Part shown: positions 48,968 to 57,421 of the stretch, piece by piece
How positions within the stretch are numbered: position 1 is the stretch's first letter
How the letters are laid out: each line of letters begins with the position of its first letter
NCBI RefSeq assembly: GCF_030345335.1
Contig: NZ_JAPVRC010000001.1
Location: 682,001 to 746,000, forward strand
DNA from: Halobacillus campisalis
Lineage (GTDB): Bacteria > Bacillota > Bacilli > Bacillales > Halobacillaceae
DNA: 64,000 nucleotides
Direction: 5' to 3'
Notes under the pieces: model-generated
Database searches by the model: none
Seen by the model: the letters and a program-made list of their open reading frames with translations, nothing else
Told to the model about the DNA's origin: nothing
Translations under genes and position numbers: made by a program

Positions 48968-49038
48968 TATTGTTGCTAAAATTTTCTATAATTAAAGTAA
49001 TAGATTTAAAATACTTGAACACGAGAGGTTGAAAACAT

Positions 49039-51510
49039 TTGCCACATGATGACTTCCGTGATGAAATCGACTTGATTTACATGAAACCTTTAGAGAATGG
49101 ATTATTACCTGGAGAAGTAATTCTACTGGATTGGCTAAATGGCAAAAACTTTATGAAAGCTACTTTTCCCCTCTATTTTGAATATGATTATGGTATTGAT
49201 GCTCTCCGATCAGCAGAGAATCTAATTAAAGAAAACTACTTAGAACAAGCTACTATTTATGAATCACTTCCACACTTCAAGGTTGCAGAATTAAAGGAGA
49301 TTTTAAAACACCACAACCTTAAAGTTTCCGGAAAAAAAGCCGTCCTCGTAGATCGCATTAAAGAAGAAATACCTTTGGCAGACCTCCAGCATCATATTGT
49401 TGATACAACTTTGAAACTTACTTCAAAAGGCGAGGATGTATTTAAGAAATACTATTATATTATCCCTTCCCACAAATCATCTTCAAGGGATGGTATTTAC
49501 TATCCTGCAAGTGCAATTCGTTTTGTAAAGCAGAGTAATCACACTCCTAGTAACAGCGAAATTTCATGGGGGCTTTATACACGTGCCAAAAGCAGATATG
49601 AGAGAGAGCGTAATTTTGGATTATTGACTATTGTCTTAATTAATATGGCAAACCAATTATACAATGAAGAAGATTATGAACATGCACATAATTATTATCT
49701 TCATGCATTTATTTTAAGCACTAGTGGTTTACACAATGGATTTATTATTGAAGATCCAGAAAATATATCACCTATGCCAACAAGTAAGCGACTAAACCAA
49801 TTAATTGAAATCTTAAAGTTAAACAGCAATGATCTCAAATGGATATTCAATAAATCATGGGTTGAACTAAAGAACACTCTTCCCCACCACGCTCTTGATG
49901 CAGAAACCTGCTTCAATTGCTTGCTGGCACACATAGAGGAAGATGAAGATAAATTTAGATCACTGGTGAAAAATTTTTTTAACATTCAAACTCAAATAAA
50001 TGAAACAGGAGTATCTACTAACGAGCAGGTTTACCCAGATATAGCAGATGAAAAATCCACCCCTCAAACGTCAAACCAACCATATGAGCAAAATGAAAAA
50101 GCATTACCAAAAAAAGAATTGGTTAAAAATCTACTAATGAGTATGCACTCTGATTTTATTTATATGGTTGAGGGCGGATTATATAAATCAAATGAACCCA
50201 ATCAGTACTCTGCAATTACTCAAACCGGAATTTTTGCTTATTCCTATCAAAAAGGAAAACTAATAGAACTAGAACAAACACATTGGAAAAAGATCACTCG
50301 AGCTTCGATTGATTTTAGAGCTATGAGCACCCTTCTAGCGCTGAATGGAAAAGTTTATAAGATCATTAATAACAGTAAGAAAGTATTAAGAACCGCTGAG
50401 GAAAAGTGCAATACAAACATTGAAAAACAAGAAAGAAAATGGCACCAGAAAATTGTAGGATTTAGAACCGGAAAAGCATGGAAAATGGTAACAGCTATCC
50501 TCATCTATATCTTTCTGGTTGGTACAAGTGTAGATGCTCTAACTGAGGAGAACGACAACTTAACAGATGTAGCTAATACAGAGGATGTCATGGCTGAGAC
50601 TGACACGGAACCTAAAAATTCTAGTAATGGCGATGGAGCAGATCCAAACAAAAAAGATGAAGAAGAATTAAAGGCTGCCGAAGAAGAAGAAGCTGAAGAA
50701 CAAAAAGAGCAGGAAGAAAAATATAAAAAAGAGGCTGAAGAACAAGCTCAAGCAGAAAAAGAGCGTAAAGAAAAAGAAGCCGAAGAAAAAGCCCAAGCTG
50801 AGAAAGAAAAAGCCGAGCAGGAAGCTAAGGAAAAGGCTGAAGCCGAAGCTGCAGAAAAGAAGAAAAATGAAACAAACGCTACATTAACACGAGTCATTGA
50901 CGGAGATACAATTGAAGTGAGCATGGATGGTAAAACAGAAGATGTGCGTCTCTTACTTATTGACACACCTGAAACGGTACATCCTTCTGAACCAGTTCAA
51001 CCTTACGGACCTGAAGCAACTCAGTTTGTTAAGGATACTCTATCCGGAGAAGAAGTAAGAGTGAAAGTTGGAAGCGAAGAGCGTGACAATTACGGCCGAT
51101 TGCTAGCTTATGTATTTATTGATGGCGAAACTATTCAAGAAAAGTTGCTGGAAAAAGGATTGGCACGAACTGCTTACTTATACAACGACTTAACAATGCT
51201 TGATGAATTTCATGCAGCTCAACAGAAAGCAATCGATTCTGGCAAGGGTGTATGGTCAATTGATGGTTATGCCCATAAGGACCACGATCATGGTTATCAC
51301 TTTGAGGAAGAACATGAGCCTGAGCCTGAACCTGAAGAACCGTCTAATGATGGGCTTTTGTACGACCCATTTGGACCTGATCGTGACTGTGGTGACTTCC
51401 CTGACCATGCATCAGCCCAAGCATTTTTTGAAGCTGCTGGTGGACCAGCGAATGACCCTCATGATTTGAATAGGGATACTGATGGGATTGCTTGTGATAG
51501 TTTGCAATAA
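49039..51510 (+). CDS. Membrane-anchored SAP / thermonuclease (SNase) / Excalibur fusion protein
   Basis: An 823-residue multidomain protein. A SAP-like DNA-binding motif lies at about residues 80-112 (LKEILKHHNLKVSGKKAVLVDRI) and helical sequence fills 115-350. One membrane helix follows at about 482-502, with a basic flank before and an acidic one after, so the C-terminal part should be outside. Next come a Lys/Glu/Ala coiled coil (about 535-612), a staphylococcal-nuclease domain (about 614-745) with all key residues (DGDT, RLLLIDTPE, YGRLLAYV), and a C-terminal Excalibur calcium-binding domain (about 777-823, DRDCGDF ... DRDTDGIACD). It begins at TTG with GAGAGGTTG upstream. Not a family arrangement I recognise. 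Confidence 0.85.
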   Translation: MPHDDFRDEIDLIYMKPLENGLLPGEVILLDWLNGKNFMKATFPLYFEYDYGIDALRSAENLIKENYLEQATIYESLPHFKVAELKEILKHHNLKVSGKKAVLVDRIKEEIPLADLQHHIVDTTLKLTSKGEDVFKKYYYIIPSHKSSSRDGIYYPASAIRFVKQSNHTPSNSEISWGLYTRAKSRYERERNFGLLTIVLINMANQLYNEEDYEHAHNYYLHAFILSTSGLHNGFIIEDPENISPMPTSKRLNQLIEILKLNSNDLKWIFNKSWVELKNTLPHHALDAETCFNCLLAHIEEDEDKFRSLVKNFFNIQTQINETGVSTNEQVYPDIADEKSTPQTSNQPYEQNEKALPKKELVKNLLMSMHSDFIYMVEGGLYKSNEPNQYSAITQTGIFAYSYQKGKLIELEQTHWKKITRASIDFRAMSTLLALNGKVYKIINNSKKVLRTAEEKCNTNIEKQERKWHQKIVGFRTGKAWKMVTAILIYIFLVGTSVDALTEENDNLTDVANTEDVMAETDTEPKNSSNGDGADPNKKDEEELKAAEEEEAEEQKEQEEKYKKEAEEQAQAEKERKEKEAEEKAQAEKEKAEQEAKEKAEAEAAEKKKNETNATLTRVIDGDTIEVSMDGKTEDVRLLLIDTPETVHPSEPVQPYGPEATQFVKDTLSGEEVRVKVGSEERDNYGRLLAYVFIDGETIQEKLLEKGLARTAYLYNDLTMLDEFHAAQQKAIDSGKGVWSIDGYAHKDHDHGYHFEEEHEPEPEPEEPSNDGLLYDPFGPDRDCGDFPDHASAQAFFEAAGGPANDPHDLNRDTDGIACDSLQ

Positions 51511-51513
51511 ATT

Positions 51514-51594
51514 ATGCGTTCCTATGTTATCGAGAAGTGGAAATCAATGAGTCCTGAGAAAATTAAGGAAGTGGAGAGTATTTTCAGTATTTAG
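51514..51594 (+). pseudogene. Gene-tail remnant 2 (EKWxSM motif)
   Basis: A 26-codon frame just after the SAP-nuclease stop, reading VIEKWKSMSPEKIKEVESIFSI. It is the counterpart of the remnant at 48687-48803. There is no ribosome-binding site, so it is probably the 3' end of a lost gene rather than an active ORF. Confidence 0.45.
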
Positions 51595-51627
51595 TGGAGA
51601 AGGGAAACAATTTAAGAAATAAATAAT

Positions 51628-51657
51628 AAGAAAACACGTCAATTGACGTGTTTTCTT
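51628..51657. terminator. Perfect palindromic terminator, right side
   Basis: AAGAAAACACGTCAA and its exact complement form a 30-base perfect palindrome, preceded by AAATAATAA like the one at 48867. Confidence 0.8.
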
Positions 51658-51788
51658 AATCTCAGTTAAAAGGTAATTTTAAGGAAAGTGGTTCATAAAT
51701 TCGAGAATCATAAATTAAAGGGAGTAACTTATCAAATTAATTAATGATAGTCATAACAGTTAATTCTTTATTGAAGGGTGGTATTTGA

Positions 51789-52154
51789 GTGACAAGACTA
51801 CAATCTATAGAGAACTCATTAAAAGAAATAAATGAAACGGTATTTCAGGAACTTTGTGATAGCCTTCTAATACGTCGCAACAATAATTACTCTGCATTTT
51901 CGCGTACCGGCAGCCAGAGTGGCAAGCAAAAAACAACTGTTGGGACCCCTGATTCCTTCTTTCTTCTTTCAAATGGAAAATATATATTCGTAGAACATTC
52001 TACTAATATCACCAAAGGAGTCAATAAGTTAAGAGATGACATTGAAAAATGCTTAGATGACGACAAAACAGGAATACATATTAATTACATAGCTGAAATA
52101 ATAATTTGTTTGAATTTTAATTTAAATACAAGTGAAACAGAATTATTACAGTAA
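51789..52154 (+). CDS. N-terminal nuclease fragment of split STAND defence protein
   Basis: 121 residues from GTG 51789 (GAAGGGTGG seven bases upstream) to an in-frame TAA. The sequence has a restriction-endonuclease-like core: a helix (VFQELCDSLLIRR), then GTPDSFF (Asp55) and KYIFVEHST (Glu69), a PD-(D/E)xK-type pattern in which the final Lys is replaced by Ser. The downstream STAND ORF is in the same frame, with 18 sense codons between this stop and its first ATG. This is best read as the 5' part of one gene interrupted by a nonsense mutation. Confidence 0.6.
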   Translation: MTRLQSIENSLKEINETVFQELCDSLLIRRNNNYSAFSRTGSQSGKQKTTVGTPDSFFLLSNGKYIFVEHSTNITKGVNKLRDDIEKCLDDDKTGIHINYIAEIIICLNFNLNTSETELLQ

Positions 52155-52208
52155 TTAGTACGTGATAAGGGGATAACTCTTACTATAGAATATTTAGATT
52201 CTATTGCA

Positions 52209-55200
52209 ATGGAAATAAATTTGCACCATAGAGACCTAGCGAAAGAATATTTAGGGCTTCATCTAGATACAGGACAGGTGGTTTCAATAAATAGATTTAT
52301 TGAAGAATATAATAAAGCTGCACAGGGTATTTCTACTCCCCTTGATAACGTATTTCTACACCGTGAATTTGAAAGAGAAAAACTTCTTAATGCTATTCAA
52401 ACAAATGATTTCACTATAATATCAGGGCCACCAGGAGTGGGGAAAACCAAATTAGCAATTGAGACAATTAAAAGCTATATAGAAGAAAACCCAGATTATA
52501 ATGCTTACTGTATTTCATATAAAAGTCATACTTTAATTGAAGATCTTTATCAAGTAATTAATCCTAACCATAATAATATTTTGTTCGTAGATGATGCTAA
52601 CCGGATAGATGCTTTTCAGCAAATAATAGGTTACTATCGTTCCATTAGAAAGGGTAACTTAAAGATTATTATTACACTTAGAGATTATGTAATTCCAGAT
52701 ATGCAGTGGCTTCACAAAGAACTCAATGCAACACAAATTAATGTGCCAAAGCTTAAAGATCAGCAAATTATAGATATAATTGAAGCAGATTCATTTCGCA
52801 TTTTGAATTCTGAATATCAAAAAGAAATTCTTCGAATTGCAGATGGTAATCCCCGGCTGGCAATCATGGCTGCATTATTGGCGAAAACAAAGCAAAGAAT
52901 AAGCGCTCTATATGACGTTTCTTCTCTATTTGAAAAGTATTTCTCTAACTTCACCCTAGATAAAACTGAAGTTATTAGCAATCAGGATATAAAGTGTTTA
53001 GGTTTAGTGGCTTTTTTTCATACCCTCCCTTATAAAGATAAGAATGTACTATTACCTATCCTTAAAAGTTTCAATTTAGACTATTATAATTTTATTGAGA
53101 CCATGGATAAACTTGCAAAGAGAGAAATAATTGACATTCAATTTGAACATGTAAAAATTCCTGAGCAGAATCTCTCGACCTATTTCTTTTATAAGTGCTT
53201 CATAAAAGATGAAATGCTCTCCTTTACAGTTCTATTGTTTAATTACTTTCCTTCATTTGAGTCAAGGTTTAGAGATTGTGTAATTCCGTCAAACAACACT
53301 TTTGGCCCTAAGAACGTTATGGAAAAATTAAGACCTCTGTTACAAAAATATTGGGAAACAGCGAAGCTTGATGAGAATGACTCTTATAAGTTTTTAGCTG
53401 TTTTTTGGCCATACCTAAAAGAAGAGTGTTTCGAATTTTTATATAATTTAATTTCTAGATTACCCTCTGATAATTCTCTAGAGTACAACGTCACCTATGA
53501 ACGCAATCAATTCACTTATAATAGAAACAAAACCATTACCCTTTTTGGACAACTATTTAGATCTCTCCCAAACGATATAAAAGATGCTCTAGCATTAGCA
53601 ATGGAGTTTACAAGAAAATGCCCTGAGTACTTACCAGAATTAGTTTTTGAAATTAGAGAAACACTTACTTTTGATAAAGAGGACGAACTAATAAATTTTG
53701 AAAGACAGAAGACGCTTTTCGAACTACTAATAAACGGTTTTAAAACTGTCGATAAATTATACATTGTGTTGTTTTATGAATTAGCGAAAACCTTCTTAGA
53801 ATCTTCATTTCACCAAGTCAAAGCTGGAAAAAATCTAACCATAAGTTTTTATGATTATCCACTTCCAAACACAACGGCAGTACAAGAATTTCGATCAAAT
53901 ATTTGGCATGCTTTAATTGATAACTATAAAGATTTTCCTGCTAAGTCTATAGAAGTAATAAAACATTACATTAGCAACAATAAAAATAAAAGGATTAAAC
54001 AAATCGATGAGTTCGATATGTCTTTTTTCTTACAATTGATTCAAGAGCACTTCACGAATACAATTTTTGACCATTGTGATATTGTTCAAGAATATATTTC
54101 TTTGTGCAGATGGAACTCTATAAAAAACTCGAATTTCACCTTTCTTTCGAAGTTTTACACAAACGATACTTATGAAATGTATTTAATAATTGACTGGGAC
54201 AGATTAAGAGACAAGGAAATATTTGATTTTGATGACTACAGAGAATACGAGAAATTAAAAGAAAATCAACTCCGAAGTTATTTTAAGTTTAGTTCAAGAA
54301 AAGATATTGATGAATTTTACAAGGATTTCTTATTTTTAAAAAAGAAATTAAAAAACGATTGGAATTCTTTAAATACATTAGATATTATAATTGATGAAAC
54401 TTTCTCTAATAACTTTGAAATGGGTCTCTATTTATTAAACCTTATTATTAATGACAACAACTCAATAAACTACATTCCTAAATTAGCATTAAAAAATCAC
54501 CTTAAAAATAAGACGCACGCTAACGAAGTTTACGCAGTAATTCAAAATAAAGATTTCTATGGTAAAACAAATTGGCAATTTTCGTATTTTGAAAATATTG
54601 ACATCTCTTTCGTTAACATTGGAGAAATTACTAAAGCTCTGGAGAAGTGCGATGAGGAAGTAACTATTAATTTTCACGTATTAGAGAAGTTTCTTGAAAT
54701 AGAACCTAATTTGTTTGACGGATTACTAAAAATAATTGTTGAGAGAAACTCTTCCAATAGTAATCCGATAATCCTTCGGGAAGAAATATTCACTCTTTAT
54801 TTTAATAAGTTAAATATAGAGTTTGATATTATTTTTAAAGCCTATATACAACAGGCTAAGCTAAATGCCCATTTTGATTATAATGGAACTGGCTTAATTA
54901 ATATCTTGAATAAAAAACCAAGTTATTTAACTCCTTACTTAGATACTATGTATCAAGATAAACAAAGAAATTATGAGCACAACGATCTTAGCTTTATCTG
55001 GCAAATCAGCGGCATTTCTCATGAAATTGAAAGGGCGTTTGATTCTATTTTAGATAGATTACCTTTCTTTGGAATACTTAGCCATCCCCTCAATAATTTA
55101 TTTGAAGATCTTAAGAGTCCTTTTAAAACAAATGCTGAAACATTCATACTAGATTATGTTAAAAAGAATTTTGATAATAGAGAGAAAATGAATGTCATTA

Positions 55201-55505
55201 TAGATATTGTACTCCATTCTATGGATTACATGTTTGAAAGCGTTTTGTTACAATATCTTAACCATAATAAAAGCACAGAAGATTTTTCAAAGATTTGGTG
55301 GGTAGGTAATGGTGGTACTTATAATGGTGATGTAATTATCGGAGATATTGAAGCTGTTAAATGGCGTAATTTGCTATCAATGGTAGATAATTTTCAATTA
55401 GGTATTGAAATAATACCACTTAAAAAGTATATAAATGATAGAATTGAAAATTGTTTAAGAGATGCTAACAATGAGAGAAAAAATAATTTTTTAAGGAAAT
55501 TCTAA
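52209..55505 (+). CDS. STAND-type P-loop NTPase (C-terminal part of split defence gene)
   Basis: 1098 residues. A P-loop NTPase domain (about 45-240) has Walker A GPPGVGKT (73-80), Walker B ILFVDDANR (about 124-132), the sensor IIITLRDY and the GNP motif (ADGNPRL). It is followed by a long alpha-rich C-terminal region, probably a repeat sensor. This order, with a nuclease before it, is that of Avs-like antiphage STAND proteins; the link is by architecture only. No ribosome-binding site precedes the first ATG. The frame continues upstream without a stop to the TAA at 52152, so the protein may not be made alone. Confidence 0.65.
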   Translation: MEINLHHRDLAKEYLGLHLDTGQVVSINRFIEEYNKAAQGISTPLDNVFLHREFEREKLLNAIQTNDFTIISGPPGVGKTKLAIETIKSYIEENPDYNAYCISYKSHTLIEDLYQVINPNHNNILFVDDANRIDAFQQIIGYYRSIRKGNLKIIITLRDYVIPDMQWLHKELNATQINVPKLKDQQIIDIIEADSFRILNSEYQKEILRIADGNPRLAIMAALLAKTKQRISALYDVSSLFEKYFSNFTLDKTEVISNQDIKCLGLVAFFHTLPYKDKNVLLPILKSFNLDYYNFIETMDKLAKREIIDIQFEHVKIPEQNLSTYFFYKCFIKDEMLSFTVLLFNYFPSFESRFRDCVIPSNNTFGPKNVMEKLRPLLQKYWETAKLDENDSYKFLAVFWPYLKEECFEFLYNLISRLPSDNSLEYNVTYERNQFTYNRNKTITLFGQLFRSLPNDIKDALALAMEFTRKCPEYLPELVFEIRETLTFDKEDELINFERQKTLFELLINGFKTVDKLYIVLFYELAKTFLESSFHQVKAGKNLTISFYDYPLPNTTAVQEFRSNIWHALIDNYKDFPAKSIEVIKHYISNNKNKRIKQIDEFDMSFFLQLIQEHFTNTIFDHCDIVQEYISLCRWNSIKNSNFTFLSKFYTNDTYEMYLIIDWDRLRDKEIFDFDDYREYEKLKENQLRSYFKFSSRKDIDEFYKDFLFLKKKLKNDWNSLNTLDIIIDETFSNNFEMGLYLLNLIINDNNSINYIPKLALKNHLKNKTHANEVYAVIQNKDFYGKTNWQFSYFENIDISFVNIGEITKALEKCDEEVTINFHVLEKFLEIEPNLFDGLLKIIVERNSSNSNPIILREEIFTLYFNKLNIEFDIIFKAYIQQAKLNAHFDYNGTGLINILNKKPSYLTPYLDTMYQDKQRNYEHNDLSFIWQISGISHEIERAFDSILDRLPFFGILSHPLNNLFEDLKSPFKTNAETFILDYVKKNFDNREKMNVIIDIVLHSMDYMFESVLLQYLNHNKSTEDFSKIWWVGNGGTYNGDVIIGDIEAVKWRNLLSMVDNFQLGIEIIPLKKYINDRIENCLRDANNERKNNFLRKF

Positions 55506-55646
55506 ACATACAATAACTAATGCTTCTCACAATATTTTCAAAAGTCATAGTTGGGATGTTAGATGAAACATTCGTACTATAAGCAAGGATGATAGTATTA
55601 TTTTCACACAGTACAAACTCCTCCCTGCTCATCCTTAAACTTAATA

Positions 55647-55678
55647 AAATACCCATTCAATTTATGGATGGGTATTTT
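55647..55678 (+). terminator. Terminator after the STAND gene
   Basis: AATACCCAT and its complement around a loop, followed by a T-run, 140 bases after the STAND stop and directly before the next promoter. Confidence 0.82.
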
Positions 55679-55681
55679 TAT

Positions 55682-55711
55682 TTGCAATAACAGAACATTT
55701 GTTCGTATAAT
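55682..55711 (+). promoter_or_regulatory. Promoter with LexA (SOS) box for the protease-integrase pair
   Basis: TTGCAA (55682-55687), an 18-base spacer and a perfect TATAAT (55706-55711). The spacer contains GAACATTTGTTC (55693-55704), a full match to the Gram-positive LexA/DinR core GAAC-N4-GTTC. A repressor bound here would block RNA polymerase. Confidence 0.65.
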
Positions 55712-55732
55712 ATTTTCAATGAAGGTGACAGG

Positions 55733-56188
55733 ATGAATTTCTCACAGTATACGATAACAGCACTAGAAGATTGGGTGTCCAACTGGTACATAAAGCACAC
55801 AATTGAATCACGATATGCACGATTTGGAAGGTACGAAGAAATCGTTATTAATTCCACTAAAGATCCATTAATTCAACGCGAACAATTCTTTCATGAATTT
55901 TGCCACGCCCTACGTCATGTAGGAAAACAAACAATGATGCCTGAAGCCTTTAGAGAGCTACAGGAGCGAGATGCTCGTAACTTTACTCTATATGCTGCTC
56001 TTCCCTATCACATGATTAAGGAGTATAACCTCAAGGATCCTGAAATTATTGGAAGATTGTCCCTAGATTTTAAAGTGGCCCCTGAATTATATGTGGAGAG
56101 ACTCGATCAAATCCAAAGAAGATACATCTCAGCAAGGCAAGAGAAATGTCACACAAAAATTACTGAAGATCATTTACGGTACTTGTAA
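55733..56188 (+). CDS. ImmA/IrrE-family metallopeptidase
   Basis: 151-residue zinc peptidase with the HExxH motif in QFFHEFCHALRH (about residues 57-61). ImmA proteins of integrated elements cleave their cognate ImmR repressor after DNA damage. The gene is 14 bases upstream of the integrase and led by GAAGGTGACAGG. No ImmR-like helix-turn-helix gene is found nearby. A LexA-type box sits on its promoter. Confidence 0.8.
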   Translation: MNFSQYTITALEDWVSNWYIKHTIESRYARFGRYEEIVINSTKDPLIQREQFFHEFCHALRHVGKQTMMPEAFRELQERDARNFTLYAALPYHMIKEYNLKDPEIIGRLSLDFKVAPELYVERLDQIQRRYISARQEKCHTKITEDHLRYL

Positions 56189-56202
56189 AGGAGGTTAAAG
56201 CT

Positions 56203-57378
56203 ATGGGAAGCATTGAGAAACGCGGTAAGGGCTCTTTTCGTCTTTCGGTTGTTACTGGATATGATGCAAAAGGAAAAGCTATCAGAGAGCGCAGAAACGT
56301 TAAAGTAAGGAATAAGACTCTAGCAAGGCAAGAACTGGCTAAATTTGAGTCAGAAGTGCTTTCTGGCGATTATACTAAGCCCACCTATACAAAGTTAGAA
56401 GATTTTTATGAGGAATGGCTTACTAATTATGCAGAAGATCATTTTGCACCTCGTACAAAAAACGAATACATTAATATTATTCAGAAAAGAATTCTTCCCC
56501 AGTTAGGTCATCTAAGACTTATGGATATTAAACCTATGCATGTTGTTGACTTTATCGATCAATTAAAGAAGGGTGAGAGCCGTTTTGATGGTAAAGAGGT
56601 TCCATTGTCCTCCTCCACTATTCGAAACTGTTACAAAGCTCTTAACAGCCTTTTATCGGTCGCAGCTGATTTTGGATTAATTAAAAACAACCCTGCGAAA
56701 AATATTAAGCTCCCTACGAACTCAAACAAGAATGCTATATCTTTCTCTAAAGGTACGATTGATTACATTATTGAATGTATTGGTAACGAACCATTCGAGA
56801 AGCAGGTCATGTTCTGGATTGCATTCGTCACAGGTTGTCGGGAAGGTGAATTAGTCGCTATAGAGGGTCGTCACATCCTACCTGAGAAAAGTGCTATTCG
56901 GTTTGAACAATCTCTGACTCAAGTTAAAGGTGAAGGATTAAAAGTGAAATCAATTAAAAATGGCATGGATGGTACGGCAGCCGTTCCAGTAGAATTAATG
57001 ACCATGATTGATAAGATAGTTAAAGAGAAGAAAAGGCACTTTATGAAGCTCAGGGATCGTTGGTATGACCCAGAGCACCTATACCTCTTCTCTGATGAAT
57101 TGGGAAAGCCAATGCGCCCGGATAGTGTTAGTCAATGGTGGGGGCGTTTTAGAAAGAGGTATGATATCGGAAACGTTCGATTCCATGATTTGAGACACTA
57201 CTCTGTTACTTATTTAATTTAGAAGAATGTTCCTACTAAATCCATTAGTCAGAGAGTACGTCATAGGAAAATCGGGACAACCATGGATATTTACGGTCAT
57301 CATATTGAGGAAGTGGATCAGTTAGCTGCAACTCATTTTAGTGAGTTTTTTAATAAAAACCACTCTGCTGAAAACTAG
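56203..57378 (+). pseudogene. Tyrosine-type site-specific integrase, interrupted by in-frame TAG
   Basis: Phage/ICE-type integrase. The AP2-like N-terminus (residues 1-50), SAM-like core-binding domain (about 60-160) and catalytic domain are clear. Catalytic residues seen are Arg (TGCREGEL), the HDLRH box and the nucleophile Tyr in MDIYGHH. One TAG at 57220-57222 follows VTYLI and breaks the gene; the same frame resumes at once with KNVPTKSISQRVRHRKIGTT and runs to a TAG at 57376. Ribosome-binding site AAAGGAGGT. Without readthrough the product would lack the nucleophile. Confidence 0.85.
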
Positions 57379-57421
57379 AATCAAAGGAAAGCTGAAAGCC
57401 TGAATAGCTTCCAGCTTTCCC

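Larger units (their letters stand above)
48311..49038. other. Left junction of the island, with remnant and promoter
   Basis: 728 bases. 48311-48660 shows nothing recognisable. A 38-codon gene-tail remnant (48687-48803), a perfect palindromic terminator (48867-48904) and the promoter of the next gene (48938-48967) fill the rest. No copy of the tRNA-Arg 3' end was found here. Confidence 0.5.

Noticed and set aside
48311-49038. Left attachment site matching the tRNA-Arg 3' end
   Set aside because: I searched for the 3' tRNA sequence and saw no match. The left border of the island stays undefined.
51789-57378. Stop-codon reassignment as the cause of in-frame stops
   Set aside because: TAA, TAG and TGA all end intact core genes of normal length throughout the window.
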